From positions 62,001 through 126,000 of the forward strand of contig NZ_BMTT01000010.1 in assembly GCF_014649815.1 (NCBI RefSeq): a stretch of 64,000 nucleotides of DNA. Direction: 5' to 3'. The position numbers and the translations under genes are program-made. This document shows, piece after piece, positions 23,125-30,834 of the stretch (position 1 is the stretch's first letter; every line of letters begins with the position of its first letter). The stretch comes from Streptomyces mutabilis. Its GTDB lineage: Bacteria; Actinomycetota; Actinomycetes; Streptomycetales; Streptomycetaceae. The notes under the pieces are model-generated. The model was not told the DNA's origin, searched no databases, and saw nothing but the letters and a program-made list of their open reading frames with translations.

Positions 23125-24462
23125 ATGAGTGCTGTGGAAGCGTGGCTGGGTGTGCTGGCCGTGTTCGTGCTGACCGCGGGCACCGGCTACTTCGTCGCGC
23201 AGGAGTTCGCCTACGTCTCGGCCGACCGGCTCGCCCTCGCGCGGGAGGCCGACGAGGGGGGCAAGAAGGCCGGCCGTGCGCTGAAGGTGCTCGAGCGGCT
23301 GTCGTTCATGCTCTCGGGCGCCCAGCTGGGCATCACGGTGACCGGCCTGGTCGTCGGATTCATCGCCGAGCCGGCCGTATCCGCGCTGCTGAAGCCGGTG
23401 CTGTCCGGTCTCGGTGTACCCGACGGCGCCGTCACCGGCATCTCGGTGGTGCTGGCGTTCGTCCTCGCCACGGTCGTGCAGATGGTGCTGGGCGAGCTGG
23501 CGCCGAAGAACCTCGCCATCGCCGTGCCGGAACAGCTGGCCAAGGCACTGGCGGGCTCCACGCTCGCCTACCTGAAGGTGGTCGGCCCGGTGGTGCGCGT
23601 CTTCGACGGCGCGGCGAACAGGCTGCTGCGCAAGATCGGTATCGAGCCGGTCGAGGAGCTGCACCACGGCGCCACACTGGAGGAGCTGGGCCATCTGATC
23701 GGCGAGTCCCACGACCAGGGACAGCTGCCCCGCCAGACGGCCGAGCTGGTCGACCACGTACTGGAGTTCTCCGAGCGGACGCTGCGCGAAGTGATGGTGC
23801 CGCGCGTCGACGCGGTGTTCGTGCGCAAGGACGCCACCGCTGCCGAGGCCATCGAGCTCGTCGGAAGGTACGGCCACTCCAACTATCCCGTGCTCGGAGA
23901 CCACCCGGACGACGTCGCGGGCGTGCTCGGGGTACGGGAGCTGATGGGTGTGGCCGCCGAGCGGCTGACCTCCAGCACGGCCGGCTCGCTGGCCCGGGCG
24001 ACGCTGCTCCTGCCGGAGACCCTGCCCCTGCCGGCCGCTGTGGAGCGGATGCGGGAGCGGGACGACGAGTTCGCCGTGGTCCTCGACGAACATGGCGGGG
24101 TGGCGGGTGTCGTCACCTACGAGGATGTCGCCGAGGAACTGGTGGGTGACATCGCCGACGAGTCGGACACCGTCATCGCCGTCGCGGTGCCGGATGGGGC
24201 CGGCTGGTTGGTGGACGCCGGGCGCCGTCTGGACGAGGTGGCCGGTGCCACCGGCGTGGAGCTGCCCGGGGAGGACGACTACGACACCGTGGCCGGCCTG
24301 ATCGTCGACCGGCTCGGCCGCTTCCCCACCATCGGTGACCGGCTCACCGTGGAGCTTCACGCCGGCGGCAGTGTCCTGATCGACGTACGCACACTGGACC
24401 GGCACGTCCCGGAACGGGTCCGGGTCGAGCGGGTGGCCGACAAGGCGGAGGAGCAGGCATGA
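23125..24462 (+). CDS. CNNM/CBS-domain transporter (hemolysin C / CorC-like), full length
   Basis: A 445-residue membrane protein. The CNNM (DUF21) membrane domain (about 1-190) has four segments including GYFVAQEFAYVSADRLALA, SGAQLGITVTGLVVGF and VLGELAPKNLAIAVPEQLA. A CBS pair (about 220-345) follows, with MVPRVDAVFVRKDA and VAGVVTYEDVAEELVGDI. A CorC_HlyC domain (about 360-435) ends the protein. The family is implicated in Mg2+ or other cation homeostasis. Its stop overlaps the start of the next CNNM gene (ATGA), so the two are co-translated and may form a hetero-oligomer. Confidence 0.94.
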   Translation: MSAVEAWLGVLAVFVLTAGTGYFVAQEFAYVSADRLALAREADEGGKKAGRALKVLERLSFMLSGAQLGITVTGLVVGFIAEPAVSALLKPVLSGLGVPDGAVTGISVVLAFVLATVVQMVLGELAPKNLAIAVPEQLAKALAGSTLAYLKVVGPVVRVFDGAANRLLRKIGIEPVEELHHGATLEELGHLIGESHDQGQLPRQTAELVDHVLEFSERTLREVMVPRVDAVFVRKDATAAEAIELVGRYGHSNYPVLGDHPDDVAGVLGVRELMGVAAERLTSSTAGSLARATLLLPETLPLPAAVERMRERDDEFAVVLDEHGGVAGVVTYEDVAEELVGDIADESDTVIAVAVPDGAGWLVDAGRRLDEVAGATGVELPGEDDYDTVAGLIVDRLGRFPTIGDRLTVELHAGGSVLIDVRTLDRHVPERVRVERVADKAEEQA

Positions 24463-25478
24463 GTTTCCCGATGGCGCTCTTCGTCACCGTTGCGCTGCTC
24501 ATCGGCAGCGGATTCTTCGTCGCCGCCGAGTTCGCCCTGGTGGCCGCCAAACGGCACCGCATGGAACAGGCGGTCGCTGAGGGGCGGCGCGGCGCCAAGG
24601 CCGCACTGGCGGGGATGCGTGAGCTGTCGCTGATGTTGGCCGGTGCCCAGCTCGGCATCACCGTGTGCACGCTGGGACTCGGATCGGTCTCCAAGCCCGC
24701 GATCTCCCACGAGCTCGATCCGCTGCTGCACCGGCTCGGCCTGCCCACCGCACTCAGCTACGGCGTCGCCTTCGCCGTGGCCATGCTCGTGGTCGTCTTC
24801 CTGCACATGGTGCTCGGCGAGATGGCGCCCAAGTCGTGGGCCATCGCCCATCCCGAGCGCTCCGCGATGCTGCTCTCCCCCGCGTTCAGGGCCGTCGCCA
24901 CCGCCGTACGCCCGCTCATCTGGGTCCTCAACCGGATCAGCAACGCGCTCGTCCGGCTCTGCCGGGTCACCCCGCGCGACGAGCTGGCCTCCGTCCACAA
25001 CCGCGAGCAGCTCACCCACCTGGTGGAGGAGTCCGAACGGCTCGGCCTCATCAACGAGACCGACTCAGAATCGCTCACCCGCTCGCTCACCGAGCCGGAA
25101 ACCCCGGTGCGCGAGCTCCGGATCCCGGCCGCCGCCATCACCGCGGTCGACGCCGGCGCCGACGCCGAGCAGATCCTGGCCCTGGCAACCGCCAGTGACC
25201 GCACTCGGCTTCTGGTCCGCGAGGACAACGTCGTGCTCGGCTCGGTGCACGCCCGTGATGTCCTGGTTGCCCGCTCGCAAGGCCGGCCCACCACCGCCCG
25301 TGCCCTGGCCCGCCCCGTGCCCGAGCTCCGTGAGGAGACCACGGTGGCCGAAGCGATCGAACTCCTGCGCCGACGCCGGGCCACCCTCGCGGTGGTTCGC
25401 GACGGCTCCGGCGAACTCACCGGCATGGTGAGCCTGGACGACCTGCTGGCCCGCTACCTCCAGCCCCGCCCGGCCTGA
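24459..25478 (+). CDS. CNNM/CBS-domain transporter, short form
   Basis: A 339-residue partner of the preceding gene, with CNNM membrane domain (GSGFFVAAEFALVAAKRHRM, LAGAQLGITVCTLGLG, LHMVLGEMAPKSWAIAHPER) and a CBS pair ending VSLDDLLARYLQP. It lacks the C-terminal CorC_HlyC domain. Tandem long-plus-short CNNM pairs are common in actinobacteria and suggest a two-subunit transporter. It is followed by a strong hairpin terminator. Confidence 0.94.
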   Translation: MSFPMALFVTVALLIGSGFFVAAEFALVAAKRHRMEQAVAEGRRGAKAALAGMRELSLMLAGAQLGITVCTLGLGSVSKPAISHELDPLLHRLGLPTALSYGVAFAVAMLVVVFLHMVLGEMAPKSWAIAHPERSAMLLSPAFRAVATAVRPLIWVLNRISNALVRLCRVTPRDELASVHNREQLTHLVEESERLGLINETDSESLTRSLTEPETPVRELRIPAAAITAVDAGADAEQILALATASDRTRLLVREDNVVLGSVHARDVLVARSQGRPTTARALARPVPELREETTVAEAIELLRRRRATLAVVRDGSGELTGMVSLDDLLARYLQPRPA

Positions 25479-25495
25479 ACAGCTGCCTGGTGCCC

Positions 25496-25523
25496 GAGCG
25501 CCCCAGGTCATCCTGGGGCGCTC
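25496..25523 (+). terminator. Hairpin terminator after the CNNM pair
   Basis: A perfect 12-bp stem (25496-25507 with 25512-25523) with a TCAT loop lies 18 bp after the CNNM stop codon. Confidence 0.8.
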
Positions 25524-25579
25524 ACGCGCATCTCTTCGAGCACGGCCGACGGCTCACCGGTACCACTCGTACGTCAGAA

Positions 25580-25595
25580 ACTACAGTGCTGTAGA
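25580..25595 (+). promoter_or_regulatory. BlaI/CopY-like palindrome, site 4 (voltage-gated channel gene)
   Basis: CTACA (25581-25585), GTGC, TGTAG (25590-25594), with A/T-rich flanks (GAAA on one side, AAATC on the other). It is the weakest of the four sites but keeps the same 4-nt spacer. It lies about 60-95 bp upstream of the channel gene. Confidence 0.45.
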
Positions 25596-25690
25596 AATCG
25601 ATACCGGAGCCTGACCGTCGGCATCCAGATACTGACCGCCGGAGCCGACCCGGGATGGACGCCGCGCACGCGAGGAGACAAGGCAGCAGG

Positions 25691-26671
25691 ATGCCCGAGC
25701 ACCGAGTTCGCACGGTCCGTACGGCCCTGGCCCTACGATGCCGAGCCGTCACGGAGGCCCGGTGGTTCGCCGCCACCGTGTTCGTCCTGATCCTCGTGAA
25801 CGCCGCCTTGCTCGGCATCGAGACGTACTCCGGAGTGGCCGCCGACTGGCACCACTGGTTACACACGGCCGAGCACACCTGCCTCGCCGCCTTCACCCTC
25901 GAGGTCCTGCTGCGCATGGCGGCCCACGCCGATCGGCCCCGCACCTTCTTCAAGGACCCCTGGAACCTGTTCGACCTGGCCGTCGTCCTGTGCGCCTTCC
26001 TGCCCTTCCTGCGCGAAAACAGCACCGTCCTGCGGCTGCTACGCCTGGCCCGCGTGCTGCGCACCGCTCGCTTCCTGCCGCAGTTGCGCGTCGTACTCAT
26101 CGCAGTGGCCCGAAGTCTGCCGGGCACCCTGAGTTTCCTGCTCGTCGGGGCGTTGCTGTTGTACGTGTACGCGATGGTGGGCTGGGTCTTCTTCGGTCGG
26201 CACGACCCGGAGCACTACGGTTCCCTCGGCCGCGCCGCGCTCACCCTCTTCCTGCTGATGACCCTGGACGGCATCGGGGACGCCGTCCACGCCGGCCTGG
26301 ACATCTCGCGCTGGAGCCTCCTCTACTACGCCTCCTACGTCCTGCTCGCGTCGTTCGTCCTCGTCAACGTCCTTATCGGCGTCGTCATCACCTCCCTCGA
26401 CGAAGCCCGCGACCTGGACCTGGACGAACCTTCGGCCGAGTCACCACCCGCCGACCCGCCGACCGGAGACCACCTGTCACTGCGCCGACGCATCGAGGAC
26501 GCCCGCCGAGCCCTGGACGCACTGGACCAGGAACTCACCCGGTCCGTGCCCCACCCACCGACGCCGACCGACCGGTCGGCGGTCGACGCCGCCGGAGGCG
26601 GGCATGAGCAGACGGAGGGGGCGGTGACGGCACGCGGCTCGATCGTGACGACGCGGCCCTCGCCGCCATGA
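25691..26671 (+). CDS. Voltage-gated cation channel (ion transporter family)
   Basis: A 326-residue six-helix channel subunit of the bacterial Nav/ion_trans type. S1 is FAATVFVLILVNAALLGIET. S4 has the regular voltage-sensing arginines (LRLLRLARVLRTARFLPQLR). S5-pore-S6 contains LFLLMTLDGIGDAVH, where TLDGIGD corresponds to the selectivity filter (TLESW in NaChBac), followed by S6 LASFVLVNVLIGVVITSL. A cytoplasmic tail with a coiled-coil (SLRRRIEDARRALDALDQEL) probably tetramerises. The ATG at 25691 (AAGG upstream) or at 25655 may start it. Palindrome site 4 lies in its promoter. Confidence 0.9.
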   Translation: MPEHRVRTVRTALALRCRAVTEARWFAATVFVLILVNAALLGIETYSGVAADWHHWLHTAEHTCLAAFTLEVLLRMAAHADRPRTFFKDPWNLFDLAVVLCAFLPFLRENSTVLRLLRLARVLRTARFLPQLRVVLIAVARSLPGTLSFLLVGALLLYVYAMVGWVFFGRHDPEHYGSLGRAALTLFLLMTLDGIGDAVHAGLDISRWSLLYYASYVLLASFVLVNVLIGVVITSLDEARDLDLDEPSAESPPADPPTGDHLSLRRRIEDARRALDALDQELTRSVPHPPTPTDRSAVDAAGGGHEQTEGAVTARGSIVTTRPSPP

Positions 26672-26748
26672 GCAAGACGTGTCGTGGGCAGCTGCCCCGC
26701 GGTGGTACGTGACGGTCGACTGCCGCCACCGCCTGACACCGATGAAGG

Positions 26749-27063
26749 GTGACGCACGCCGTGCTGACCGACCTGTGGAGATGCGTCTCACGATTCGAGG
26801 CATTCTGGCGTCGAGTGCATTGGAGCGGCGCGCCAGGGTTCGGACTGGGCATCGCCACCTGCAGCGCCTGGCGCCGGTCCTCTGTCATTCGATGTGTCTC
26901 GGCGTACCTGGAGAAGGCGGCCCAGCGGCAGATCGAGCGTGACAATCTGGACGAGCTGATCGCAGATTTTGACAAGGTGCACGGTCCGGCCGATCCCGAG
27001 GCCGTGGCGGCCGCGCGTGCCCGGCTGACCGGAGGCGCCACGAACGCCGGGGCGGCCTCGTGA
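26749..27063 (+). CDS. Putative antitoxin of the PIN toxin (N-terminus doubtful)
   Basis: Up to 104 residues. Only the last about 55 look conserved: VSAYLEKAAQRQIERDNLDE then LIADFDKVHGPADPEAVAAA, typical of the toxin-binding tail of ribbon-helix-helix (CopG/Arc-like) antitoxins. The N-terminal DNA-binding strand expected before it is not recognisable; it is replaced by unrelated Trp/Arg-rich sequence. The gene may be truncated at its 5' end, or the true start lies near 26880. The stop overlaps the toxin start (GTGA), as usual for toxin-antitoxin pairs. Confidence 0.55.
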   Translation: MTHAVLTDLWRCVSRFEAFWRRVHWSGAPGFGLGIATCSAWRRSSVIRCVSAYLEKAAQRQIERDNLDELIADFDKVHGPADPEAVAAARARLTGGATNAGAAS

Positions 27064-27458
27064 GCGGTGTCCTGGTCCTGGACGGGGAGGGCCTGGCGAA
27101 GGCCGTACACCGGGATCGGGAAATCCACGCGTGGCTGACGGCGGCTCGCGACGCGGACCTGCCCGTGATCACATCGGCGGTCGTGTTGGTCGAGGTGATC
27201 CATCCGAAGATCAACGACGCCGCACTGAAGTGGACCCTGTCCCGCTTGAGCGTCGAGCCGGTGACCCAAGCCGTCGCGCAATCCGCTGCCGCCTTGCTGC
27301 GGGCAGTGGGGCTGCACGGCCACAAGTACGCCATCGACGCCATGCTGTGCGCGACCGCCTTGCAGCATCCCGGCCGGGTGACGATTCTGACTTCGGACGT
27401 GGAAGACATCGGGCTGCTCACTGCCGAGCATCCGCGCCTGAGTGCGGAGAAGGTCTGA
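27060..27458 (+). CDS. PIN-domain ribonuclease toxin (VapC-like)
   Basis: A 132-residue PIN domain. The acidic metal ligands are visible: Asp in VLVLDGEGLAKA (N-terminal strand), Glu in VVLVEVIH, Asp in YAIDAMLCATAL, and Asp in ILTSDVEDIGLL. The toxin appears intact. VapC-type toxins cut tRNA or other RNA and are held in check by the upstream antitoxin. The GTG at 27060 overlaps the antitoxin stop. Confidence 0.85.
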   Translation: MSGVLVLDGEGLAKAVHRDREIHAWLTAARDADLPVITSAVVLVEVIHPKINDAALKWTLSRLSVEPVTQAVAQSAAALLRAVGLHGHKYAIDAMLCATALQHPGRVTILTSDVEDIGLLTAEHPRLSAEKV

Positions 27459-27611
27459 GCCGCGACGCCTTGTGGAGGCGGTGCTCGCCGTGCGGACTCG
27501 GCTCTGGCTCAGCGGTCTCCTGCCCAGTCGGCAGGTCGGTGGGAGGGACACCCTTTCGACCTGCTCGGATCGGGCTGAACGATGGCGTGGTCGGCAACGG
27601 GCAGGAGCGTG

Positions 27612-27803
27612 TCACGCCCGAGTAGCGGCACCTCCACCCTTTCGAATCCTCTGGAAGGGCATGGAGTCGGGCTCCGGCACGCGCCAGACGATGCCGACTT
27701 GCTCGTCGAGAGGAAGCGAGGGGCCACCGATGTAGATGCAGTGGATGAAGTAGAGAACGGCCAGTCGAAATGCCTCTGGTTCGATGTCGGTCGACTTCGT
27801 CAC
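27612..27803 (-). CDS. Hypothetical protein, possibly a fragment
   Basis: A 63-residue frame from GTG 27803: VTKSTDIEPEAFRLAVLYFI, followed by a segment with LPLDEQVGIVWRVPEPDSMP. The sequence is protein-like (hydrophobic helix, then a Pro/Asp-rich segment) and unlike a frame shadow, but I recognise no family. It could be a conserved fragment of a larger gene carried by a lost element. Confidence 0.35.
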   Translation of the reverse strand: MTKSTDIEPEAFRLAVLYFIHCIYIGGPSLPLDEQVGIVWRVPEPDSMPFQRIRKGGGAATRA

Positions 27804-27939
27804 CGTGGCCCGGCTCCAAGCCGTCAGCGGGAACTCCGCCAACACTTGATGCCGTTCCTCTCGGCCCTGTCGGCGGCAAGCCCCGCTGCCGCCCCTCCGA
27901 ACGGCGATGTGCTCCTGTGGAAAACTGTGCACAGCAAAA

Positions 27940-27964
27940 AGGCCCGGGTCGATGACCTGGGCCT
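27940..27964 (-). terminator. Rho-independent terminator of tRNA-Gly
   Basis: An 11-bp stem with one wobble pair (27940-27950 with 27954-27964) is followed on the minus strand by a run of T. It lies 7 bp beyond the tRNA CCA end and is one of the few T-tailed terminators in the window. Confidence 0.85.
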
Positions 27965-27970
27965 CAGCTC

Positions 27971-28044
27971 TGGAGCGGGTGACGAGAATCGAACTCGCGC
28001 TCTCAGCTTGGGAAGCTGATGTTCTACCATTAAACTACACCCGC
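27971..28044 (-). tRNA. tRNA-Gly (anticodon CCC)
   Basis: The cloverleaf reads on the minus strand. The acceptor stem GCGGGTG pairs with CACCCGC, the D-arm follows (GTTTAATGGTAGAAC), the anticodon stem-loop is ATCAGC-TTCCCAA-GCTGAG with anticodon CCC, and the T-arm is GCGAG-TTCGATT-CTCGT. The discriminator T is followed by a genomically encoded CCA. A T-tailed terminator follows. It marks the boundary between the accessory stretch and conserved core genes. Confidence 0.97.
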
Positions 28045-28320
28045 GTAAGACGCCGACCGAGGTCGGTGTCTGGACGCTCGCTCACTCTACCTCATCGCAG
28101 GCCCCCGGTGTTCTAGCCGTGGGGCCTGCGGGCGTTCGGGTGGGGATGAAGCGGCTGCGGGGGGCCGGAGTTGGGGCGTACCGTGGAGGGGTGGGTGAGG
28201 GTCCGGGAGGGGCCGGAGTGCCGCCTGGAGAGTCGTCTCTTTGATCCCGTACTGTGGCTTTTGTCGTCAGGGTAGTAGCAAGCCAGACGCGGCTCTTGGG
28301 GAAGGGACTTGAAGGACTTG

Positions 28321-28479
28321 ATGGAGCGCACCGTCGTCCGCTGTGCCGATGGGCACGTGTTCACCGCCGCCTCGTTCCCGATGCAGCAGGCCGAGCGACT
28401 CGGCCCCGGCCGGCTCGTCCGATGTCCGCGGTGTGCGCGGCTGAGGAGTGCCGTGCCCGTGGGTTCGGCGAAGCGGTAG
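28321..28479 (+). CDS. Small zinc-ribbon-like protein upstream of dcd
   Basis: 52 residues: MERTVVRCADGHVFTAASFP, then MQQAERLGPGRLVRCPRCAR and a short tail. CADGH and CPRC supply Cys/His ligands for one zinc, as in zinc-ribbon micro-proteins. GAAGGA precedes the ATG at 28321. The small gene seems to be a conserved companion of dcd in Streptomyces (from memory); its function is unknown. Confidence 0.75.
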   Translation: MERTVVRCADGHVFTAASFPMQQAERLGPGRLVRCPRCARLRSAVPVGSAKR

Positions 28480-28557
28480 CACAGGCACAGAGCGGGTTCG
28501 GGCGCGCGGCGCGGCGGCGGTTGTCGCTGCTCCGCGCGCCTTGCGTATCCTCGGTGC

Positions 28558-29133
28558 GTGCTTCTCTCAGACAAGGACATCCGGGCCGAGATCGACTCCG
28601 GACGGGTCCGCATCGATCCCTTCGACGACTCCATGGTGCAGCCGTCGAGTATCGACGTGCGCCTCGACCGCTACTTCCGGGTGTTCGAGAATCACCGGTA
28701 CCCGCACATCGACCCCTCCGTCGAGCAGGCGGATCTGACCCGCCTCGTGGAGCCGGATGGGGACGAGCCGTTCATCCTGCATCCCGGCGAGTTCGTGCTG
28801 GCCAGCACGTACGAGGTCGTCACGTTGCCCGACGACCTGGCCTCGCGGCTGGAGGGCAAGAGCTCGCTCGGACGGCTCGGACTGGTCACGCACTCCACCG
28901 CCGGGTTCATCGACCCGGGCTTCTCCGGACACGTGACGCTCGAGCTCAGCAACCTCGCGACGCTGCCCATCAAGCTGTGGCCGGGGATGAAGATCGGGCA
29001 GCTGTGCATGTTCCGGCTCACCTCGCCGGCCGAGCACCCCTACGGGAGCGAGCGGTACGGGTCCCGTTACCAGGGACAGCGGGGGCCGACCGCCTCCCGG
29101 TCCTTCCTCAACTTCCATCGGACCCAGGTATGA
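28558..29133 (+). CDS. dcd: dCTP deaminase
   Basis: A 191-residue trimeric enzyme converting dCTP to dUTP for thymidylate synthesis. It starts (GTG at 28558) [20 protein letters not shown]. Key motifs are [30 protein letters not shown], the active-site stretch [20 protein letters not shown], and [10 protein letters not shown]-type sequence ([13 protein letters not shown]) near the C-terminus. Length and motifs are canonical. A phosphoribosyltransferase gene follows after 13 bp, so the two probably share a transcript. Confidence 0.97.
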   Translation: MLLSDKDIRAEIDSGRVRIDPFDDSMVQPSSIDVRLDRYFRVFENHRYPHIDPSVEQADLTRLVEPDGDEPFILHPGEFVLASTYEVVTLPDDLASRLEGKSSLGRLGLVTHSTAGFIDPGFSGHVTLELSNLATLPIKLWPGMKIGQLCMFRLTSPAEHPYGSERYGSRYQGQRGPTASRSFLNFHRTQV

Positions 29134-29146
29134 GCAGGACGCGCGC

Positions 29147-29644
29147 ATGAGTGATGTTCGGGAGAATCTGACCTACGAGCAGTTCGGGGTCGCCGTGCGC
29201 GAGCTCGCGCAGGCCGTCGCCGACGACGGGTACGAGCCCGACATAGTGCTCTCCATCGCGCGGGGCGGCGTCTTCGTGGCGGGTGGGCTCGCCTACGCCC
29301 TCGACTGCAAGAACATCCACCTCGTGAACGTCGAGTTCTACACCGGCGTCGGGACCACGCTCGAGATGCCGGTCATGCTCGCGCCCGTGCCCAACGTCAT
29401 CGACTTCTCCGAGAAGAAGGTCCTCATCACCGACGACGTCGCCGACACCGGCAAGACGCTCAAGCTGGTGCGGGACTTCTGCCTGGACACGGTCGCCGAG
29501 GTCCGCAGCGCCGTGATCTATGAGAAGTCCCACTCGCTCGTCCAGTGCGAGTACGTGTGGAAGCGGACCGATCAGTGGATCAACTTCCCCTGGTCCGTGC
29601 AGGAGCCCGTCGTGCGGCGGGCCGGGCAGGTGCTCGACGCCTGA
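29147..29644 (+). CDS. Phosphoribosyltransferase (xanthine/hypoxanthine-type)
   Basis: A 165-residue type I phosphoribosyltransferase. The PRPP-binding loop is VLITDDVADTGKTLKL, and the N-terminal PPi loop is VLSIARGGVFVAGGLAYAL. The C-terminal hood shows WINFPWSVQEPV, typical of the Gpt/XGPRT-like group. It probably salvages purine bases; the specific base cannot be decided from sequence. It directly follows dcd. Confidence 0.9.
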   Translation: MSDVRENLTYEQFGVAVRELAQAVADDGYEPDIVLSIARGGVFVAGGLAYALDCKNIHLVNVEFYTGVGTTLEMPVMLAPVPNVIDFSEKKVLITDDVADTGKTLKLVRDFCLDTVAEVRSAVIYEKSHSLVQCEYVWKRTDQWINFPWSVQEPVVRRAGQVLDA

Positions 29645-29665
29645 GTGCCGAGACGGACGTGGTGT

Positions 29666-29709
29666 GTGAAGGGCCCCCGGCGCGACGCAAGGCGCCGGGG
29701 GCCCTTCAC
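29666..29709. terminator. Strong bidirectional hairpin terminator
   Basis: An 18-bp perfect stem (29666-29683 with 29692-29709) with an 8-nt loop lies between convergent genes. Confidence 0.9.
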
Positions 29710-29725
29710 ATGCCGTGTCGCGCCG

Positions 29726-30682
29726 TCAGAACGTGCCCAGCTTCACGATCGACAGCAGCGCGATCAGCTGGATCGCGGAGGCGCCGAGCGCCTTCGGCCA
29801 GGGCAGGTCGTGGGAGCGGCCGACCATCAGGGTGAGCAGGACGCCGCCCGCGACCCAGGTGGCCCAGCCGAGGACCTGGACGAAGGACGCGTCGCCGCCG
29901 AGGAACATCGCGAAGACCAGGCGCGGGGCGTCGGTGAGCGACATGATCAGCATGGAGAGGCCGACCGTGGGCTGCCACGCTCCGTCGCCGCCGAGCTGGC
30001 GGGCCAGGCTGTGGGTGACCACGCCCAGCACGAAGGCGCTCAGCACCATCGCGACGGCCGTCGTCAGGACGATCGGGATCGCGTTCGAGAGGGTGGCGTT
30101 GATCGCCTCCTCGCGGGCGTTGTCGAACCCGAAGACCGCCAGCAGCCCGTAGAGGAACGTCACGATGAGCGCAGGCGCCCACATCGCGTAGTCCCGCATC
30201 TGGAGGAAGGTCTGGTTGGGGGCCAGCACGACGCCCTTCAGCAGGGCCTTCCAGTACAGGCGCGGGCCGACGGGGCCGGGCGGCGGGGCGGAGCCGGCGC
30301 GGTAGGTCTCGCCCTGGTTGTACGGGTCGTCGCCGACCGTGAACGCCTGGGTGTGGCCCGGGTTGTTGGCCGCGTAGGGGTCGTACGGGGCGTGGCCCCC
30401 CTGCGGGCCGCCCTGCCCGTAGCCGCCGTCACCGAAGTACTCCGGCTCGCCGTGACCGCCGCCGTGACCGCCGCCGCCGTGGTGCGGCTGTGGCCACGGT
30501 GAGTCGCCGTTGCCGGGCCCGGGGGCGCCACCTCCGTACGGCTGTTGCGGGTACGGCTGCTGAGGCGTCGCGGGACCGCCGTACGGCGGTCCCTGGGGCG
30601 CCTGCTGTCCGTACGGAGGGTGTTGCGGTCGCGCGTTGGGAGCGCCGTTGTTCCGGCCGCGTCCGATCCTGAATCCAGCCAC
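29726..30682 (-). CDS. Yip1-family membrane protein with Pro/Gly/Gln-rich N-terminus
   Basis: A 318-residue protein. The first about 145 residues are low-complexity (PYGQQAPQGPPYGG, GGGGHGGGHGEPEY), a disordered cytoplasmic region. The rest is a Yip1-type domain with about five membrane helices (APALIVTFLYGLLAVFGF, VLTTAVAMVLSAFVLGVV, VLGWATWVAGGVLLTLMVG, ASAIQLIALLSIVKL). The family function is unknown in bacteria. The GTG at 30682 (VAGFRIGRGRNNG) is my choice; the open frame reaches 30763. Confidence 0.82.
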   Translation of the reverse strand: MAGFRIGRGRNNGAPNARPQHPPYGQQAPQGPPYGGPATPQQPYPQQPYGGGAPGPGNGDSPWPQPHHGGGGHGGGHGEPEYFGDGGYGQGGPQGGHAPYDPYAANNPGHTQAFTVGDDPYNQGETYRAGSAPPPGPVGPRLYWKALLKGVVLAPNQTFLQMRDYAMWAPALIVTFLYGLLAVFGFDNAREEAINATLSNAIPIVLTTAVAMVLSAFVLGVVTHSLARQLGGDGAWQPTVGLSMLIMSLTDAPRLVFAMFLGGDASFVQVLGWATWVAGGVLLTLMVGRSHDLPWPKALGASAIQLIALLSIVKLGTF

Positions 30683-30834
30683 GCCTTCGAACGTACCTGG
30701 TCCCGGAGAGTGACGTGCGGGGCCCGGCCGTTCGGGGGGTCCTTTGCGGCCGACCTGTGACATCCCTTACGGGGGTTGTCCGGGGCGCCCCCTAGGGCCG
30801 GACGGCGGTCGTACGGCCCCCGCGGCCCGCACCG

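Larger units (their letters stand above)
27459..27970. other. Low-gene-density stretch between the PIN toxin and tRNA-Gly
   Basis: No clear gene is present except a possible short minus-strand frame at 27612-27803. Base composition is a little less GC-biased than the neighbours. Its position at the 3' end of a tRNA gene is a common place for mobile-element remnants, but no integrase was seen. Confidence 0.4.

Noticed and set aside
27971-28044. tRNA-Gly as attachment site of an integrated element
   Set aside because: I looked for a direct repeat of the tRNA 3' end to the left in the window and saw none, and no integrase gene is present. The idea is kept only as a possibility for the island.
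28097-28129. Hairpin between tRNA-Gly and the zinc-ribbon gene
   Set aside because: The 9-bp arms have a long loop and a bulge and belong to neither transcript end clearly, so I do not call a terminator.
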